Shown: piece by piece, positions 35,936 to 47,270 of the stretch
Numbering within the stretch: the first letter of the stretch is position 1
Layout: each line of letters opens with the position of its first letter
Assembly: GCA_936432065.2 (NCBI GenBank)
Contig: OW386293.2
Span: 102,569,795 to 102,633,794 of the forward strand
DNA length: 64,000 bases
Direction: 5' to 3'
Origin: Rutpela maculata
Lineage: Eukaryota > Arthropoda > Insecta > Coleoptera > Cerambycidae
Notes under the pieces: generated by a model
Seen by the model: only the letters and a program-made list of their open reading frames with translations
Databases searched by the model: none
What the model was told of the DNA's origin: nothing
Program-made: the position numbers and the translations under genes

Positions 35936-36512
35936 CAGTGGCGGATGGTGAAATTTCAATAATTTTTTTCTCGTCTGTGGCGCATGGAACCCATACGAAA
36001 ATGGGAAATAACATCTATAGTAGCACTCCTCTAACGACCCCCTAAAAAATTTTGAAAAAGCAGTTTGCGAAAATTTTTTTCAAAATTCGTCCCTGGTCTA
36101 GGGACTCCCGTTTAAAATTATTCTTTTTTGTCATATACATTTTACTTTTCATAAAAATGCAACAATAGGTTTTGGAGTTTATGAAAATATTTTCATTACT
36201 AACTGAGATACAACGAATTGAAATTTTGTAATTTGTTAAATTGTAAATTACAAAGTTTCAGTTCATTGTATTTCAGTTAATAATGAAAATATTTTCATAA
36301 ACTCCAAAACAAATTGTTGTATTTTTATGAAAAGTAAAATGTATATGATAAAAAGAATAATTTTAAACGGGAGTCCCTAGGCTAGGGGGAGGCACCTGAA
36401 TTTTAGGGATAGTTAGAGGAGTGCTTCTCTAGATGTTATCTCCCATATCTCGTATGGGTCCCATGCGCCACAGACGAAAAAAAAAATATTGAAATTTCAC
36501 CATCCGCCACTG
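35936..36512. mobile_element. hAT-like foldback element, 577 bp, exact target duplication
   Basis: The ends CAGTGGCGGATGGTGAAA and TTTCACCATCCGCCACTG are perfect inverted repeats, and the arms run about 270 bp with modest divergence. GTTTGCAA occurs directly on both sides (35928-35935 and 36513-36520), the 8-bp duplication expected of hAT. It sits inside a TE-protein pseudogene. The same family recurs at 39622. Confidence 0.92.
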
Positions 36513-36558
36513 GTTTGCAAAAGGTATTTAAACTGTCGAAAAAATTCACTCTCACTGA

Positions 36559-36763
36559 CACTATAGTTAAAGTGACCATTCGTCCCCCATTAGAGCTGTC
36601 CCCTAATGTGAGTGTCCCCCAAAATGCCCCCCATTCGCGTGATTTCACTAAAAATGTCCCCCCATTCCCGTGGTTTCCCCCCCCTCCCCCGCTCTTCCTG
36701 GAAATTGTTTTCAACTATATCCCCCATTAGCAAGATTCAAATGTGGTCACTTTAACTATAGTG
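36559..36763. mobile_element. CACTA-ended small element
   Basis: CACTATAGTTAAAGTGACCA (36559) mirrors TGGTCACTTTAACTATAGTG (to 36763). The centre is C-rich on this strand, with repeated CCCCATT phrases. No clear target duplication. The ends would suit CACTA/Chapaev-type transposons, but that is weak evidence. Confidence 0.7.
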
Positions 36764-36930
36764 TTACAGAACAAATTGTTCTCCGGTCTTAGTAATCCAG
36801 GTTTAGCAGCATCATCTTTAAACACAGAAGCAGGTTTTTGTAGCTCCGCACGTTTTTCTATTAATTTGACGAACGCATCGATGTCGACGTCTAGGAAAGG
36901 TATGTTCTTCTTCATAGTTGAGCTATATTT
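36764..36930 (-). pseudogene. Unrecognised coding fragment
   Basis: Minus-strand translation: KKNIPFLDVDIDAFVKLIEK then AELQKPASVFKDDA. It looks like real protein and runs directly into the CACTA-ended element at 36763, which cut it. It may belong to the pseudogene at 35616-35935; the family is not recognised. Confidence 0.35.
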
Positions 36931-37079
36931 TATGGAACTACGTATTTTATTTTCGTTTTTAGATGAATGTTTGTTTTTAGCCTAGCTGAGGTAATTAGAC
37001 CGGCTCACTCTCAGAAGATACTTCAATAGCTTCAGAGTTGACAAATAAGGTGTCTACATCTTCATCAGCCTGTTTTACA

Positions 37080-37600
37080 CTGAAACTTTTTTTGAAATTA
37101 GATTAGATTAAAAAGGACCCTCTGTGGGTCTATTGTGGCGTTTCTTAGAGCTCCTTATCCAGCTTTATCCTTTGCATTAGACTCCACAGCCTTGATAAGA
37201 GCTTCTTGGTATAAGTATCAGTTCTTGGTCTCGCCAAGTAGATGAAATCTCAGTTTAGCCTAGACTTTCACAATGACATAGCACACGGACTGAGGTTTCC
37301 TCTTCCTTCCGAGAGAATCTGCATGTTGCATCCTCTGCCAGATTCATATGTCTATTAAGCCGTCAATGTTGAGTTAGAAGGTCCATCGTTATCCTCATGG
37401 CCTTTCTATTTTGACATAGTAGATCGTCCGTAAAGCTCGAACATTCTTTAATGAACTTTTGGCATGTCTCTGTTGCAGGAAATTCTTCCAACATTCCAGA
37501 GATTTATTTTGTTCATATGCATGACTTAGCCAAACAGCAAAATGACACAGCACCATACAGGGTGTATACCAATTCACAACTTTGAAATTCCCTGACTTTT
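37080..37600 (-). pseudogene. LINE RNase H C-terminus and 3' end
   Basis: Minus strand: LECWKNFLQQRHAKSSLKNV, then RLNRHMNLAEDATCRFSRKE and EETSVRVLCHCESLG. This is the CCHC-like tail (CR.C..EEET..H.LC.C..L) of R1/I/Jockey-type LINE ORF2. The 3' end GGTCTATTGTGGCGTTTC (plus strand, 37129) resembles the 3' end at 59998. Confidence 0.7.
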
Positions 37601-37979
37601 ACAGGTTTTCCAGGAAATTTTTCTGCTCGAAAATGAAAATTGATAAGCGGGGGGCGCAAGATGGGAACAACTTTGGGTATAAATAGTTTTAATAAATTTT
37701 CCCTGAATATTTTTTTATAAATTTATAAATTCCCTGACTTTTTCGGGTGTCGGACTGTTTTCCAGAAAGTATACATCCTGGCCATAAGTTCATAAGGGCA
37801 TTCAAGCGTCATACTAGTCTCAACCAGCATGGAACAGATTGCTTTAGCGCAGCTTGGCCATCGGAAAAAAATACAACAAACTGTTTGACAGTTCCTTGCC
37901 TTATAAACTTCTTAACAATGTAGGCTTTAACATTGTGATTAACCGGCTCTTGGTACTCTCATTTTTTACTTAAAAATTT

Positions 37980-38660
37980 AAAATGACTAGGCACCTCCAA
38001 TACCTTAGTATGGGACTGTCACGAAGAGTTCAAATTTCTGGGTGAGCGGAACACAATTAAGCTACTCTGGGTGCTGGGACGTTCTAGAAAGATGGTAGTG
38101 AAAAAACTGATGAACTTGCTAGACAAATAGCAGTTCTGTGGCCCAGAACCCGTGTTTGGAATCACCAAAGACTCTTCTAGAGGGATTAAGACTAGTTCAG
38201 GAACAGACTTAAGAACCTTTGAAGAAATATTCCAGGAAATCGACATACTCATTAAAGGACTATGCCCAAAATTAACTGAAGAACTGCTCATAAAGAAACG
38301 GATGCAGTTGAGAAATATAACAGGACTTCTAGCAGAACACTTTCCTGTCAAGTTGAAGCTGCGCGAAGTCGGAAAATTCGATGTCTACTTGGACTGCAGA
38401 TTATGCGGAAGGAAACCAGAAACACTGGATCGAATTATATTCAAATATGAGGCATTGGCTCTCAGAGGGTATTATATTTACGGACAAACACAGACAGAGC
38501 CGAAAACCATCTGTATCACCCAATCTCAGACCCCCATTACTTGATCTGTTACACAGGGATACTAAAATCGGTAGAGTGAACGAGGACAGGATGTGGATAA
38601 TAATAAGCCTAGGAAGCTTAATTCCTTTACAAACGAGCCTTGAGGAAAAAAAGCACCTCT
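37980..38660 (+). pseudogene. LINE RNase H C-terminus
   Basis: Plus strand: LVWDCHEEFKFLGERNTIKL, then LWVLGRSRK (normally WVPGH.G), FCGPEPVFGITKDSS, NITGLLAEHFPVKLKLREVG and CRLCGRKPETLDRIIF. These are consecutive pieces of the RNase H and zinc-tail region of an R1/I-type ORF2. The open part is 38152-38544. Confidence 0.75.
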
Positions 38661-39621
38661 GATGCCTAAATGGAAAAAATATGATATGAAGCCTTTTTTG
38701 TAGAGAATTTCACGCAAAGTTTATAATAAATTGTTTGCTCTAAAATGCTTTCCAAGCGAAATATTTACAAAATCAACATGTTATGTTGTTAAGGAAGATA
38801 ATGTTTTCCTTGTTCCTTACTGAATCCCCTGCCGACTGGTGTCAAGTGTCAAATCTCATTTTTCGGACTTCCTGTAACTTGAGAGCCATTTTTTAAACTG
38901 ATTTCTGTAAACATACCCGACATATTTTTAAATGAATTTTGTCACCCGGTACAAATCCTGAACGATATTGATGATCTTGCACGCGGTTGTTCATCTGCCG
39001 CATCTTTCGATCCACGCTCTTTTTTATTACACGCTACAAAACCCACAATATATGGTAAATTCCAAGCAGTTTACATGAATTCATGGCACAACTGGCGTTT
39101 TCTAAAATCATGTCACGTTGACTCGAGTTCCAGGACACAGAACATCGATGAATAAGCACAGTAAGTCAGCTGAGTACTGCAGTTGGTCCGTCCTAACAGT
39201 TCAGACGTGTACTTGAGTTGGCAGGCATCCAGTTACTTATGCTTAAGATGATATTTCACAGGAAGTACCTTTTAGAACAAGTTCTTTACATAAATATGCT
39301 ATTTTATAAACAGGGCAGTAAATATACGTTACAATAATAAAAATGATAAATAGAGAAACGACAGCTTTGGGATGCGCTATTGTTTTGTCATATTGAAACT
39401 AATTTAGTCATTATACTAGAGGTTTTAATTTAGGAAAAATGTCATATGAATTGTTTTTCTTTTTTTTAATACTGTTTGATAATTTAATAGTAACTGCATC
39501 AAAGGCACATTTCTCTATATTATGCGGCGGCTTTTCAGAAAAAAAATCATCATTAGAACTTATGAGAATCAAATTTTGTTTTGCTCTCTTTTAAAAGTCG
39601 CAAAGAGTTGTATCTAGGAAA
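38661..39621. other. No gene seen
   Basis: AT-rich DNA with a mildly balanced patch at 38930-39240. No frame worth reporting. Confidence 0.35.
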
Positions 39622-40155
39622 CAGTGGCAGCTGGTGAAAGTTCAATATTTTTTTCTCGTCTGTGGCGCATGGGACCCGTACGAAATATGGGAATTAACAT
39701 CTAGAAAAGCACTTCAAAAATTTTGAAAAAGCAGTTTGCGAAAAATTTTTTTAAAATTCGGTTGCCACTCCTAGTCTAGGGAATACAACAATAGGTTTTG
39801 AAGTTTATGAAAATATTTTCATTATTAACTGAAATACAATGAACTGACATTTTGTAATTTACAATTACAACATTTCAGTTCGTTGTATCTCAGTTAATAA
39901 TGAAAATATTTTCATAAACTTCAAAGCTTATTGTTGTATTTTTATGAAAAGTCAAATGAGATGACAAAAAAAAATGAATTAAAAAGGAGTCCCTAGACCA
40001 AGGTGGCAACAGCATTTTAAAAAAAATTTTCGCAGACTGCTTTTTCAAAATTTTTGAGGGCTCGTTAGAGAAGTGCTTCCCTAGATGTTATTTCCCATAT
40101 GGGTCCCATGCGCCACAGACGAGAAAAAAAATTGAAATTTCACCAGCCACCATTG
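39622..40155. mobile_element. hAT-like foldback element, second copy, exact target duplication
   Basis: The ends CAGTGGCAGCTGGTGAAA and TTTCACCAGCCACCATTG are near-perfect inverted repeats. CTAGGAAA lies on both sides (39614-39621 and 40156-40163). The interior matches the 35936 copy, with the same GTCTGTGGCGCATGG and TCAGTTAATAATGAAAATAT arms. At 534 bp it is slightly shorter. Confidence 0.92.
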
Positions 40156-40163
40156 CTAGGAAA

Positions 40164-40785
40164 ACAATGATTCAGTATTTTTGCTATTCTAAGTATGAAC
40201 ACTTATATTTTTACCATTTCTCTATTTTGTATTTCTTATATACTACTGTCTAAAAATGGTTATTATTTATTGTATGAATGGGGTACTTTCCTATTTTTTA
40301 TGCCATAATATCATAGAATATGTATAAACAAGCCTCCCAGTACAGATTTTCGCGAAAATAATTATCAATTTTTTGAGAAAACAGAAGTTAAGATAAGTGG
40401 CGCGAAAAGTGTTTTAAATTGGTGACGTAAGTAATCTGCCGATGGCGTAGGTAGTCTGTGTTAATTTGTTGATAGAATGGTTTTATACAAAACAGTGTGG
40501 TGTTACCTATTAAATAAATTTTAATATGTTCATCCACAAAATTTAATTATTTTGTGATATAAACAATAATAACAGGCGTGAATTATTAAATATTTTAAAT
40601 AATTTTTAATGCCGATTAGATTTTTAAAAACATATTAAACAATATATGGCAACAATGTGAACGGCTAGTCAAATGACAGATGTGTTCTAACGTCATGTTG
40701 ATTTGAAGCATTTCAATTTTTTATGGAGGTATTTACTGTACTTTAGAAATAATAGATACATTAGTAGTAAAGAAATGACAGTTCT
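40164..40785. other. No gene seen
   Basis: AT-rich; borders the satellite block. Confidence 0.35.
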
Positions 40786-41180
40786 GTGACAATCCCCCCA
40801 CCACTTTTCAATCCCCCCACCACTTTTCAATCCCCCCCTCCATTTTTCCCCAAGCCCCGCCCAATCCCCTCCACTCTTTCAGAACCCCCTCCATTTTTTC
40901 CCAAGCCCCGCCCAATCTCCCCACCACTTTTCGATCCCCCCCTCTACTTTTCTCCCAATCCCCCCACCAATTTCTCAGAACCCCCCTCCATTTTTCATAA
41001 GCCACGCCCCATCCCCTCCACTCTTCCATAACCCCCCTCCATTTTTTCCCAAGCCCCACCCAATCCCCTCCATTCTTTCAGAACCCCCCTCCACTTTTCT
41101 CTAAGCCACGCCCCACCCCCTCCACTTTTCAATCCCCCTTCCACTTTCTCATAACCCCCCCCCCACCATAATTAAAACCC
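40786..41180 (+). repeat. Pyrimidine-rich tandem array
   Basis: Units of roughly 20-40 bp of the type AATCCCCCCTCCATTTTTCC / CCAAGCCCCGCCCAATCCCC. The plus strand is almost free of G. The proline-rich frame at 40786-41031 and its minus-strand shadow are products of the repeat, not genes. Such strand asymmetry allows triplex (H-DNA). Confidence 0.8.
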
Positions 41181-41560
41181 CCACCTCCCATCCCTACCGC
41201 CATTCAGAATCCCCTCTCCACCTCATCACCTTATCGGAAATGTCATAAGTTAGGCAGTACATATTTTACTACTTTATCATTATGTCCGTCTGTATGGATG
41301 TGTATCAGATGTAATAGTGTATTAAAGGAATACATGAAAATCTATTCCACCATAATTCAAACCTCCCACCTCACATCCCCACCATAATTCTGAACCCCCT
41401 TCCCTCCTCATCACCATGGAAGGGGTAATCGGAAATGTCATAGGTTGGGCAGTACATATTTTACCACTGTTCCAAATACTTTATCTGTCTGTGTATGGAT
41501 GTGTATCATATTAAAAGTGTATTAAAGGAATACATGAAAATCTATCCCACCATCACCCAT
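41181..41560. repeat. Two tandem copies of a roughly 185-bp unit
   Basis: CGGAAATGTCATAAGTTAGG (about 41233) and CGGAAATGTCATAGGTTGGG (about 41430) start collinear copies. Both go on to CAGTACATATTTTAC and end TTAAAGGAATACATGAAAAT. Confidence 0.75.
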
Positions 41561-41596
41561 TGAGAGGAGTGTCATCCTTCCGCCTTCACCTTGTGT

Positions 41597-44545
41597 CATA
41601 TTTCAAGATATTTCAAAATATTGCACCATGTTACATCATCTTGCATAATATTATGCAATATTGCATCACATTGCACCATACTTCATATTTTACATCACCA
41701 TTATCATATTTCAAGATATTTCAAAATATTACACCCTGCTACATCGTATTGCATAATATTACACAATATTGCATCACATTGCACCATATTTCAAAAATTA
41801 CATCACCATCATCCTATTTCAAGATATTACACCATGTTACATCGTATTGCATAATATTACGCAATATTGCATCACATTACACCATACATTAAATATTACA
41901 CCACCATTATCCTATTTCAAGATATTTCAAAATTTTGCACCACGTTACATCATCTTGCATAATATGACGCAATATTGCATCACATTGCACCACACTTCAA
42001 ATATTACATCACCATTATCCTATTTCAAGATATTTCAAAGTATTGCATCATGTTACATCATCTTACATAATATTACGCAATATTGCATCACATTGCAACA
42101 TACTTCAAATATTACATCACCATTATCCTATTTCAAGATATTTCAAAATATTACACCATGTTACATCGTATTGCATAATATTACGCAATATTGCATCACA
42201 TTGCACGATACTTCAAATATTACATCACCATTATCCTATTTCAAGACATTTCAAAATATTGCACCATGTTACATCATCTTGCATAATATTACGCAATGTT
42301 GCATCACATTGCACCATACTTCAAATATTACATCACCATTATCCTATTTCAAGGTATTTCAAAATATTGCACCATGTTACATCATCTTGCATAATATTAC
42401 GCAATATTGCATCACATTACACCATATTTCAAATATTACATCACCATTGTCCTATTTCAAGGTATTTCAAAATATTGCACCATGTTACATCATGTTGCGT
42501 AATATTACGCAATATTGCATCACGTTGCACCATACTTCAAATATTACATCCCCTTTATCCCATTTCAAGAAATTTCAATATATTGCAGCATGTTACATCG
42601 TATTGCATAATATTACGCAATGTTGCATCACATTGCACCATACTTCAAATATTACACCATCTTTATCCTATTTCAAGATATTTCAAAATATTGCACCATA
42701 TTTCAAATATTACATCACCATTGTCCCATTTCAAGGTATTTCAAAATATTGCACCATATTACATCATCTTGCATAATATTACGCAATATTGCATCACATT
42801 GCACCATACTTCAAATATTACTTCCCCTTTATCCCATTTCAAGATATCTCAATATATTGCACCATGTTACATCATATTGCATAATATTGCATCACATCGC
42901 ACCATACTTCTAATATTACACCACCGTTATCCTATTTCAAGATATTTCAAAATATTGCACCACGTTACATCATCTTCCATAATATTACGCAATATTGCAT
43001 CACATTGCACCATACTTCTAATATTACACCACCATTATCCTATTTCAAGATATTTGAAAAGATTGGACCATGTTACATCGTATTGCATAATATTACGCAA
43101 TGTTGCGTCACGTTGCACCATACTTCAAATATTACACTCCCTTTATCTCATTTGAAGATATTTCAATATATTGCACCATGTTACAACATCTTGCATAATA
43201 TTACGCAATATTTCATCACATTGCAACATACTTCAAATATTACATCACCATTATCCTATTTCAATATATTTCAAAATATTGGACCATGTTACATCGTATT
43301 GCATAATATTACGCAATGTTGCGTCACATTGCACCATACTTCAAATATTACACCACCTTTATCCTATTTCAAGATATTTCAAAATATTGCACCATGATAC
43401 TTACATCATAGACTAATATTACGCAATATTGCATCATATTGCACCATACTTCAAATATTAAAACACCGTTATCCCATTTCAAGATATTACACCATGTTAC
43501 ATCATCTCGCATAATATTACACAATATTGCATCACATTGCACCATACTTCAAATACTACACCATCTTTATCCTATTTCAAGATATTTCAAAATATTGCAC
43601 CATGTTACATCGTATTGCATAATATTACGCAATATTGCATCATATTGCACCATACTTCAAAAATTACATCACCATTATCCTATTTCAAGATATTACACCA
43701 TGTTACATCGTATTGCATAATATTACGCAATATTGCATCACATTACACCATACATTAAATATTACACCACCATTATCCTATTTCAAGATATTTCAAAATT
43801 TTGCACCACGTTACATGATCTTGCATAATATTACGCAATATTGCATCACATTGCACCACACTTCAAATATTACATCACCATTATCCTGTTTCAAGATATT
43901 TCAAAGTATTGCATCATGGTACATCATCTTGCATAATATTACGCAATATTGCATCACATTGCAACATACTTCAAATATTACATAACCATTATCCTATTTC
44001 AAGATATTTCAAAATATTACACCATGTTACATCGTATTGCATAATATTACGCAATATTGCATCACATTGCACGATACTTCAAATATTACATCACTATTAT
44101 CCTATTTCCCCATTATCCTATTTCAAGATATTTCAAAATATTACACCACATTACATCATCTTGCATAATATTACGCAATATTACATCACATTGCACCATA
44201 CTTCAAATATTACATCCCCATTATCCTATTTCAAGATATTTCAAAATATTGCACCATGTTACATCATCTTGCATAATATTACGCAATATTGCATCACATT
44301 GCACCATACTTCAAATATTACATCACTATTATCATATTTCGAGATATTTCAATATATTGCACCATACTTCAAATATTACACCACCTCTATCCTATTTCAA
44401 GACATTTCAAAATATTGCACCATATTGCATAATATCACGCAATGTTGCATCATATTGCACCATATTTCAAATATTACATCACATTGCGTCACATTTCAAC
44501 ATATTTCGAAATATTGCGCAATATTGCATCATATTAATTGGATTC
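41597..44545 (+). repeat. 108-bp satellite, about 27 units, with TAATATTAC hairpin
   Basis: The typical unit runs from TATTTCAAGATATTTCAAAA through GCACCATGTTACATC, TTGCATAATATTACGCAA, TATTGCATCACATTGCACCA, TACTTCAAATATTACATCAC and back to the start. Because 108 is a multiple of 3 and two plus-strand frames of the unit lack stops, long 'ORFs' appear in both frames (for example 41769-42776 and 42043-43155, both with a 36-residue period). Both frames being open argues against coding. A few units are shortened. Most units carry TTGC-A-TAATATTAC-GCAA; in units with GTATTGC the stem grows to about 7 bp against GCAATAT. Confidence 0.95.
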
Positions 44546-44607
44546 TTAATAACTTTATTATTTATGGATGTACAGAAAATTTACCTCTAGTTATTATGTA
44601 GGGTAAT

Positions 44608-44909
44608 TTTTTTAATGAATTTTAGTTTTTGTTTCATTAAAAACGGTTAAAGTTTAAGGTAAGGCCCTTTTGATATATTACGGCAAACGATTGTATTCAA
44701 TATCAACAATACCCACGTAAAATTTTAGATCGATCTGACGCCATAAAGTTGAAATATTGAAGCTATACATGATTTAACCGATTTCGCTAATACAGTAGGC
44801 ATCGTCAGGTTCATTTCCAAAATTTCATTGAAATCCAATGCCATTAACTCGAGGGAAATAAAATTTCATATATGTGAATGTTGTTTCGAGATTTAGGCAT
44901 TATTAGGTG
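44608..44909 (+). repeat. Flanking direct repeat, left copy
   Basis: Begins TTTTTTTAATGAATTTTAG, contains GGTAAGGCCCTTTTGA, TTACGGCAAACGATTGTATT, ATTTCGCTAATACAGTAG (44781-44798) and AATGCCATTAACTCGAGGGA, and ends GGCATTATTAGGTG. The same sequence in the same orientation lies at 56977-57284. The two copies bracket the gene-bearing segment. Confidence 0.85.
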
Positions 44910-46220
44910 TACTATTTTGAAAAAATTAAGTAAGGAAATAATGTGCTGCACTTGCAAGCGGATATTATTTGTAAAGAATTGATATGAATATATGATAATG
45001 AAAAAAGTGTGGAGGTGTCTTACTTATCTATATTGCTATTTATCACAATAATGAAAGAAGTATTGTCAAGTCACAGTTCGATAGTAATGAAAGAAAGTGC
45101 AAACTCATGCCACCAACACCTGTACCCCTCCCCCCCCCCCCCGCCCCCATTCCTACCCACTCCAACGGTGACTGTCCTATTTATATGTATGCATTCATAA
45201 TCCATATACCGTAAATATTACGCAATTTATTATAATAACATTCCTTTATAAAATTATCAAGACAATAAAATATAACACCGTAGATAAAATATCAAAGCAC
45301 AGTTGTGTAATCATATAACATAAACAAAGGCTCCTTCATTCAAGATAATGAATACGTTGTCATTAGAAAAACTAGCTATAAATAGAACAATGGATTATTC
45401 TTCTCGCAATTTATCAGTTACTATATTATCTCAATAACACTTGAGTAAATAAAACTTATTTTATTTTGATAAAACTTTTATTTTATTACAGCATAAATTT
45501 ATTATTAATTAAATGAAACTTAGTAACAATAAAATCTCAAATGATTAATAAAAGTTGAAATTAATATAACTTTATTATACTATGCAATGAAGCGTTTAAA
45601 CAATAGATAACTTGAGATACAGATCTTTTACACGGTGGTCTATACAAATTTAGTATGCTATTGCAGGTACCCATAAACCGAGTTTTAAATGCATTTTCCA
45701 TAATGTACATACAATAATTAAAAAGATATATCACGACTAGGCACTCAAATTTTTTTCATCCGGTTACAACACTTCTTGTTTAAAAAAAATTATGCTTTAA
45801 AATATTTAATAATTATTATTTCTTTACAAATATCTTAATAAATACTAGGTATTTTAGATGTAAGAGAAAATTAAGAAAGCTACTAAACTGAATGAGAATT
45901 TACTCTAATTTCTACAGAAATAATGGTTTCAGATATTTAGTAACTATAAAGCTCACATCCGAACGTTTATGGGATAAAATATTTAGCTCAGATATCTCAG
46001 AAACTAAAACACATTTAGTATTATTTACTTAGTCGAGACTTCTATAAAGTGTTTGCTGCAAATACCGTTGGAGGGAGCCACTCACATTATTTACAACTCA
46101 CCGACACTGTTTGCTTGACTTTATTTGTTAGAATAATGTATTGTATGAATATCTCATAATATTTTAGATTATCCCCTCGGGGTTAAAAAACAAGTATCAG
46201 GATCTTATAGGAAACTGAAG
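44910..46220. other. No convincing gene
   Basis: Very AT-rich. Contains a C-run at 45128-45145. A 29-codon ORF (45348-45437, starting MNTLSLEKLAINR) is followed by AATAAA-like signals near 45449 but is too short to call. Nothing else. Confidence 0.35.
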
Positions 46221-46517
46221 ATGATGTCATTCACCACAAATATTACTCATAAAAATACATCATTACACGTGATATTATTTCTACATTTTACATTTTCATG
46301 TCTAGGTATTGTACAATTTACTATTAAAATAAGAGAATTATTCTTTCCATTAACTTGCATAAACCAAAAACGTGACGTTGAATTGGTTTTATTTTTACAT
46401 TCTTATCCACTATATTTGTTAACAAAATGGGTTAATGCAAAGGCAAATTTTAATAAGTGTAGAAATATAAATTTTTCTAAGGTAAGAAGCAACTTCGTGT
46501 TTAAAACTTTTTACTAG
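46221..46517 (+). CDS. Doubtful small ORF, hydrophobic N-terminus
   Basis: A 98-residue frame starting MMSF. Residues about 16-36 are hydrophobic (LHVILFLHFTFSCLGIVQF) and could act as a signal peptide or membrane segment. The C-terminal half (from about 46405) overlaps the dispersed repeat also seen at 23430-23720, which weakens the case. No family is recognised. Confidence 0.2.
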   Translation: MMSFTTNITHKNTSLHVILFLHFTFSCLGIVQFTIKIRELFFPLTCINQKRDVELVLFLHSYPLYLLTKWVNAKANFNKCRNINFSKVRSNFVFKTFY

Positions 46518-46739
46518 GATTAACAGATTTCGAGAAAATCACATGCATACTTTTACTTTTATCAGCGATTCATTATTTTTGTGATCATCTATCTAGTGAT
46601 TTTTCTAAATTATTAATAACTATTGTAGCCGCGAAAAACACTTTTAATTATTTAAACATTATAGAAATTATGATAAAAGTACAACAATTTTCTAGAATTT
46701 GCGATGGAAAATGTTTAAATTTGTCAAACGGAATCTAAA

Positions 46740-46964
46740 GTGATGAAATCCTACTACAAAGAAATTAAACATAATGACATTACCACCGGATTAAATAAAA
46801 CAGTGTCTTTTAAACATCAAAATGAAGTGCTACATCAAAACGAGATCAATTATACTCATATTCTACAAAATATGGATAACTCCAATCGAAAAAATCAGAG
46901 ATGGGATAGGTTATCATATAAAACACAGATATATTACCTCATAATGCAGAAACATAGAAAATAA
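46740..46964 (+). CDS. Possible small hydrophilic protein
   Basis: A 74-residue frame starting MMKSYYKEIKHND. It is rich in Asn, Lys, His and Gln, without membrane segment, cysteine motif or known domain. It lies on the same strand upstream of the spliced gene at 47271. Length and composition do not exclude chance; it is kept because it ends in an orderly basic tail and shares the island's orientation. Confidence 0.25.
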   Translation: MMKSYYKEIKHNDITTGLNKTVSFKHQNEVLHQNEINYTHILQNMDNSNRKNQRWDRLSYKTQIYYLIMQKHRK

Positions 46965-47270
46965 TTAAAATTTAGAATAAAAAAGAATATTTCCAGTAAA
47001 GAACATTTTATAGCGATACAAAGTTTTTTGAATAGTAATTTAAGTCTGATCTAAATAGATGCGATGTATTATAGGTATTTTAGTTTTTGACGATATTTCA
47101 CTATTTTTTACCAACGAAGGAGTAGGTTCAACAACGAATGAATGCTGAGAATGCTATCTATACCAGCTATATGGAGGGGGCTGAGAGCGGCTTACTTATG
47201 ACCGTTGAATATCAGTTGAATTAATTTCAGCCTAAAGTTTTGTTGTTGTGTACTTGTGTTCGAAAATCAA

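Noticed and set aside
40786..41059. Proline-rich plus frame and Gly/Trp-rich minus frame
   Set aside because: By-products of the pyrimidine-rich tandem array.
41769..43155. Long open frames of 335 and 370 codons with a 36-residue period
   Set aside because: They are translations of the 108-bp satellite. Two frames of the same strand are open at once and both drift equally, so no coding constraint is visible.
41597..44545. CRISPR-like regular array
   Set aside because: The units are contiguous and mutually similar throughout, without unique spacers; this is a eukaryotic satellite.
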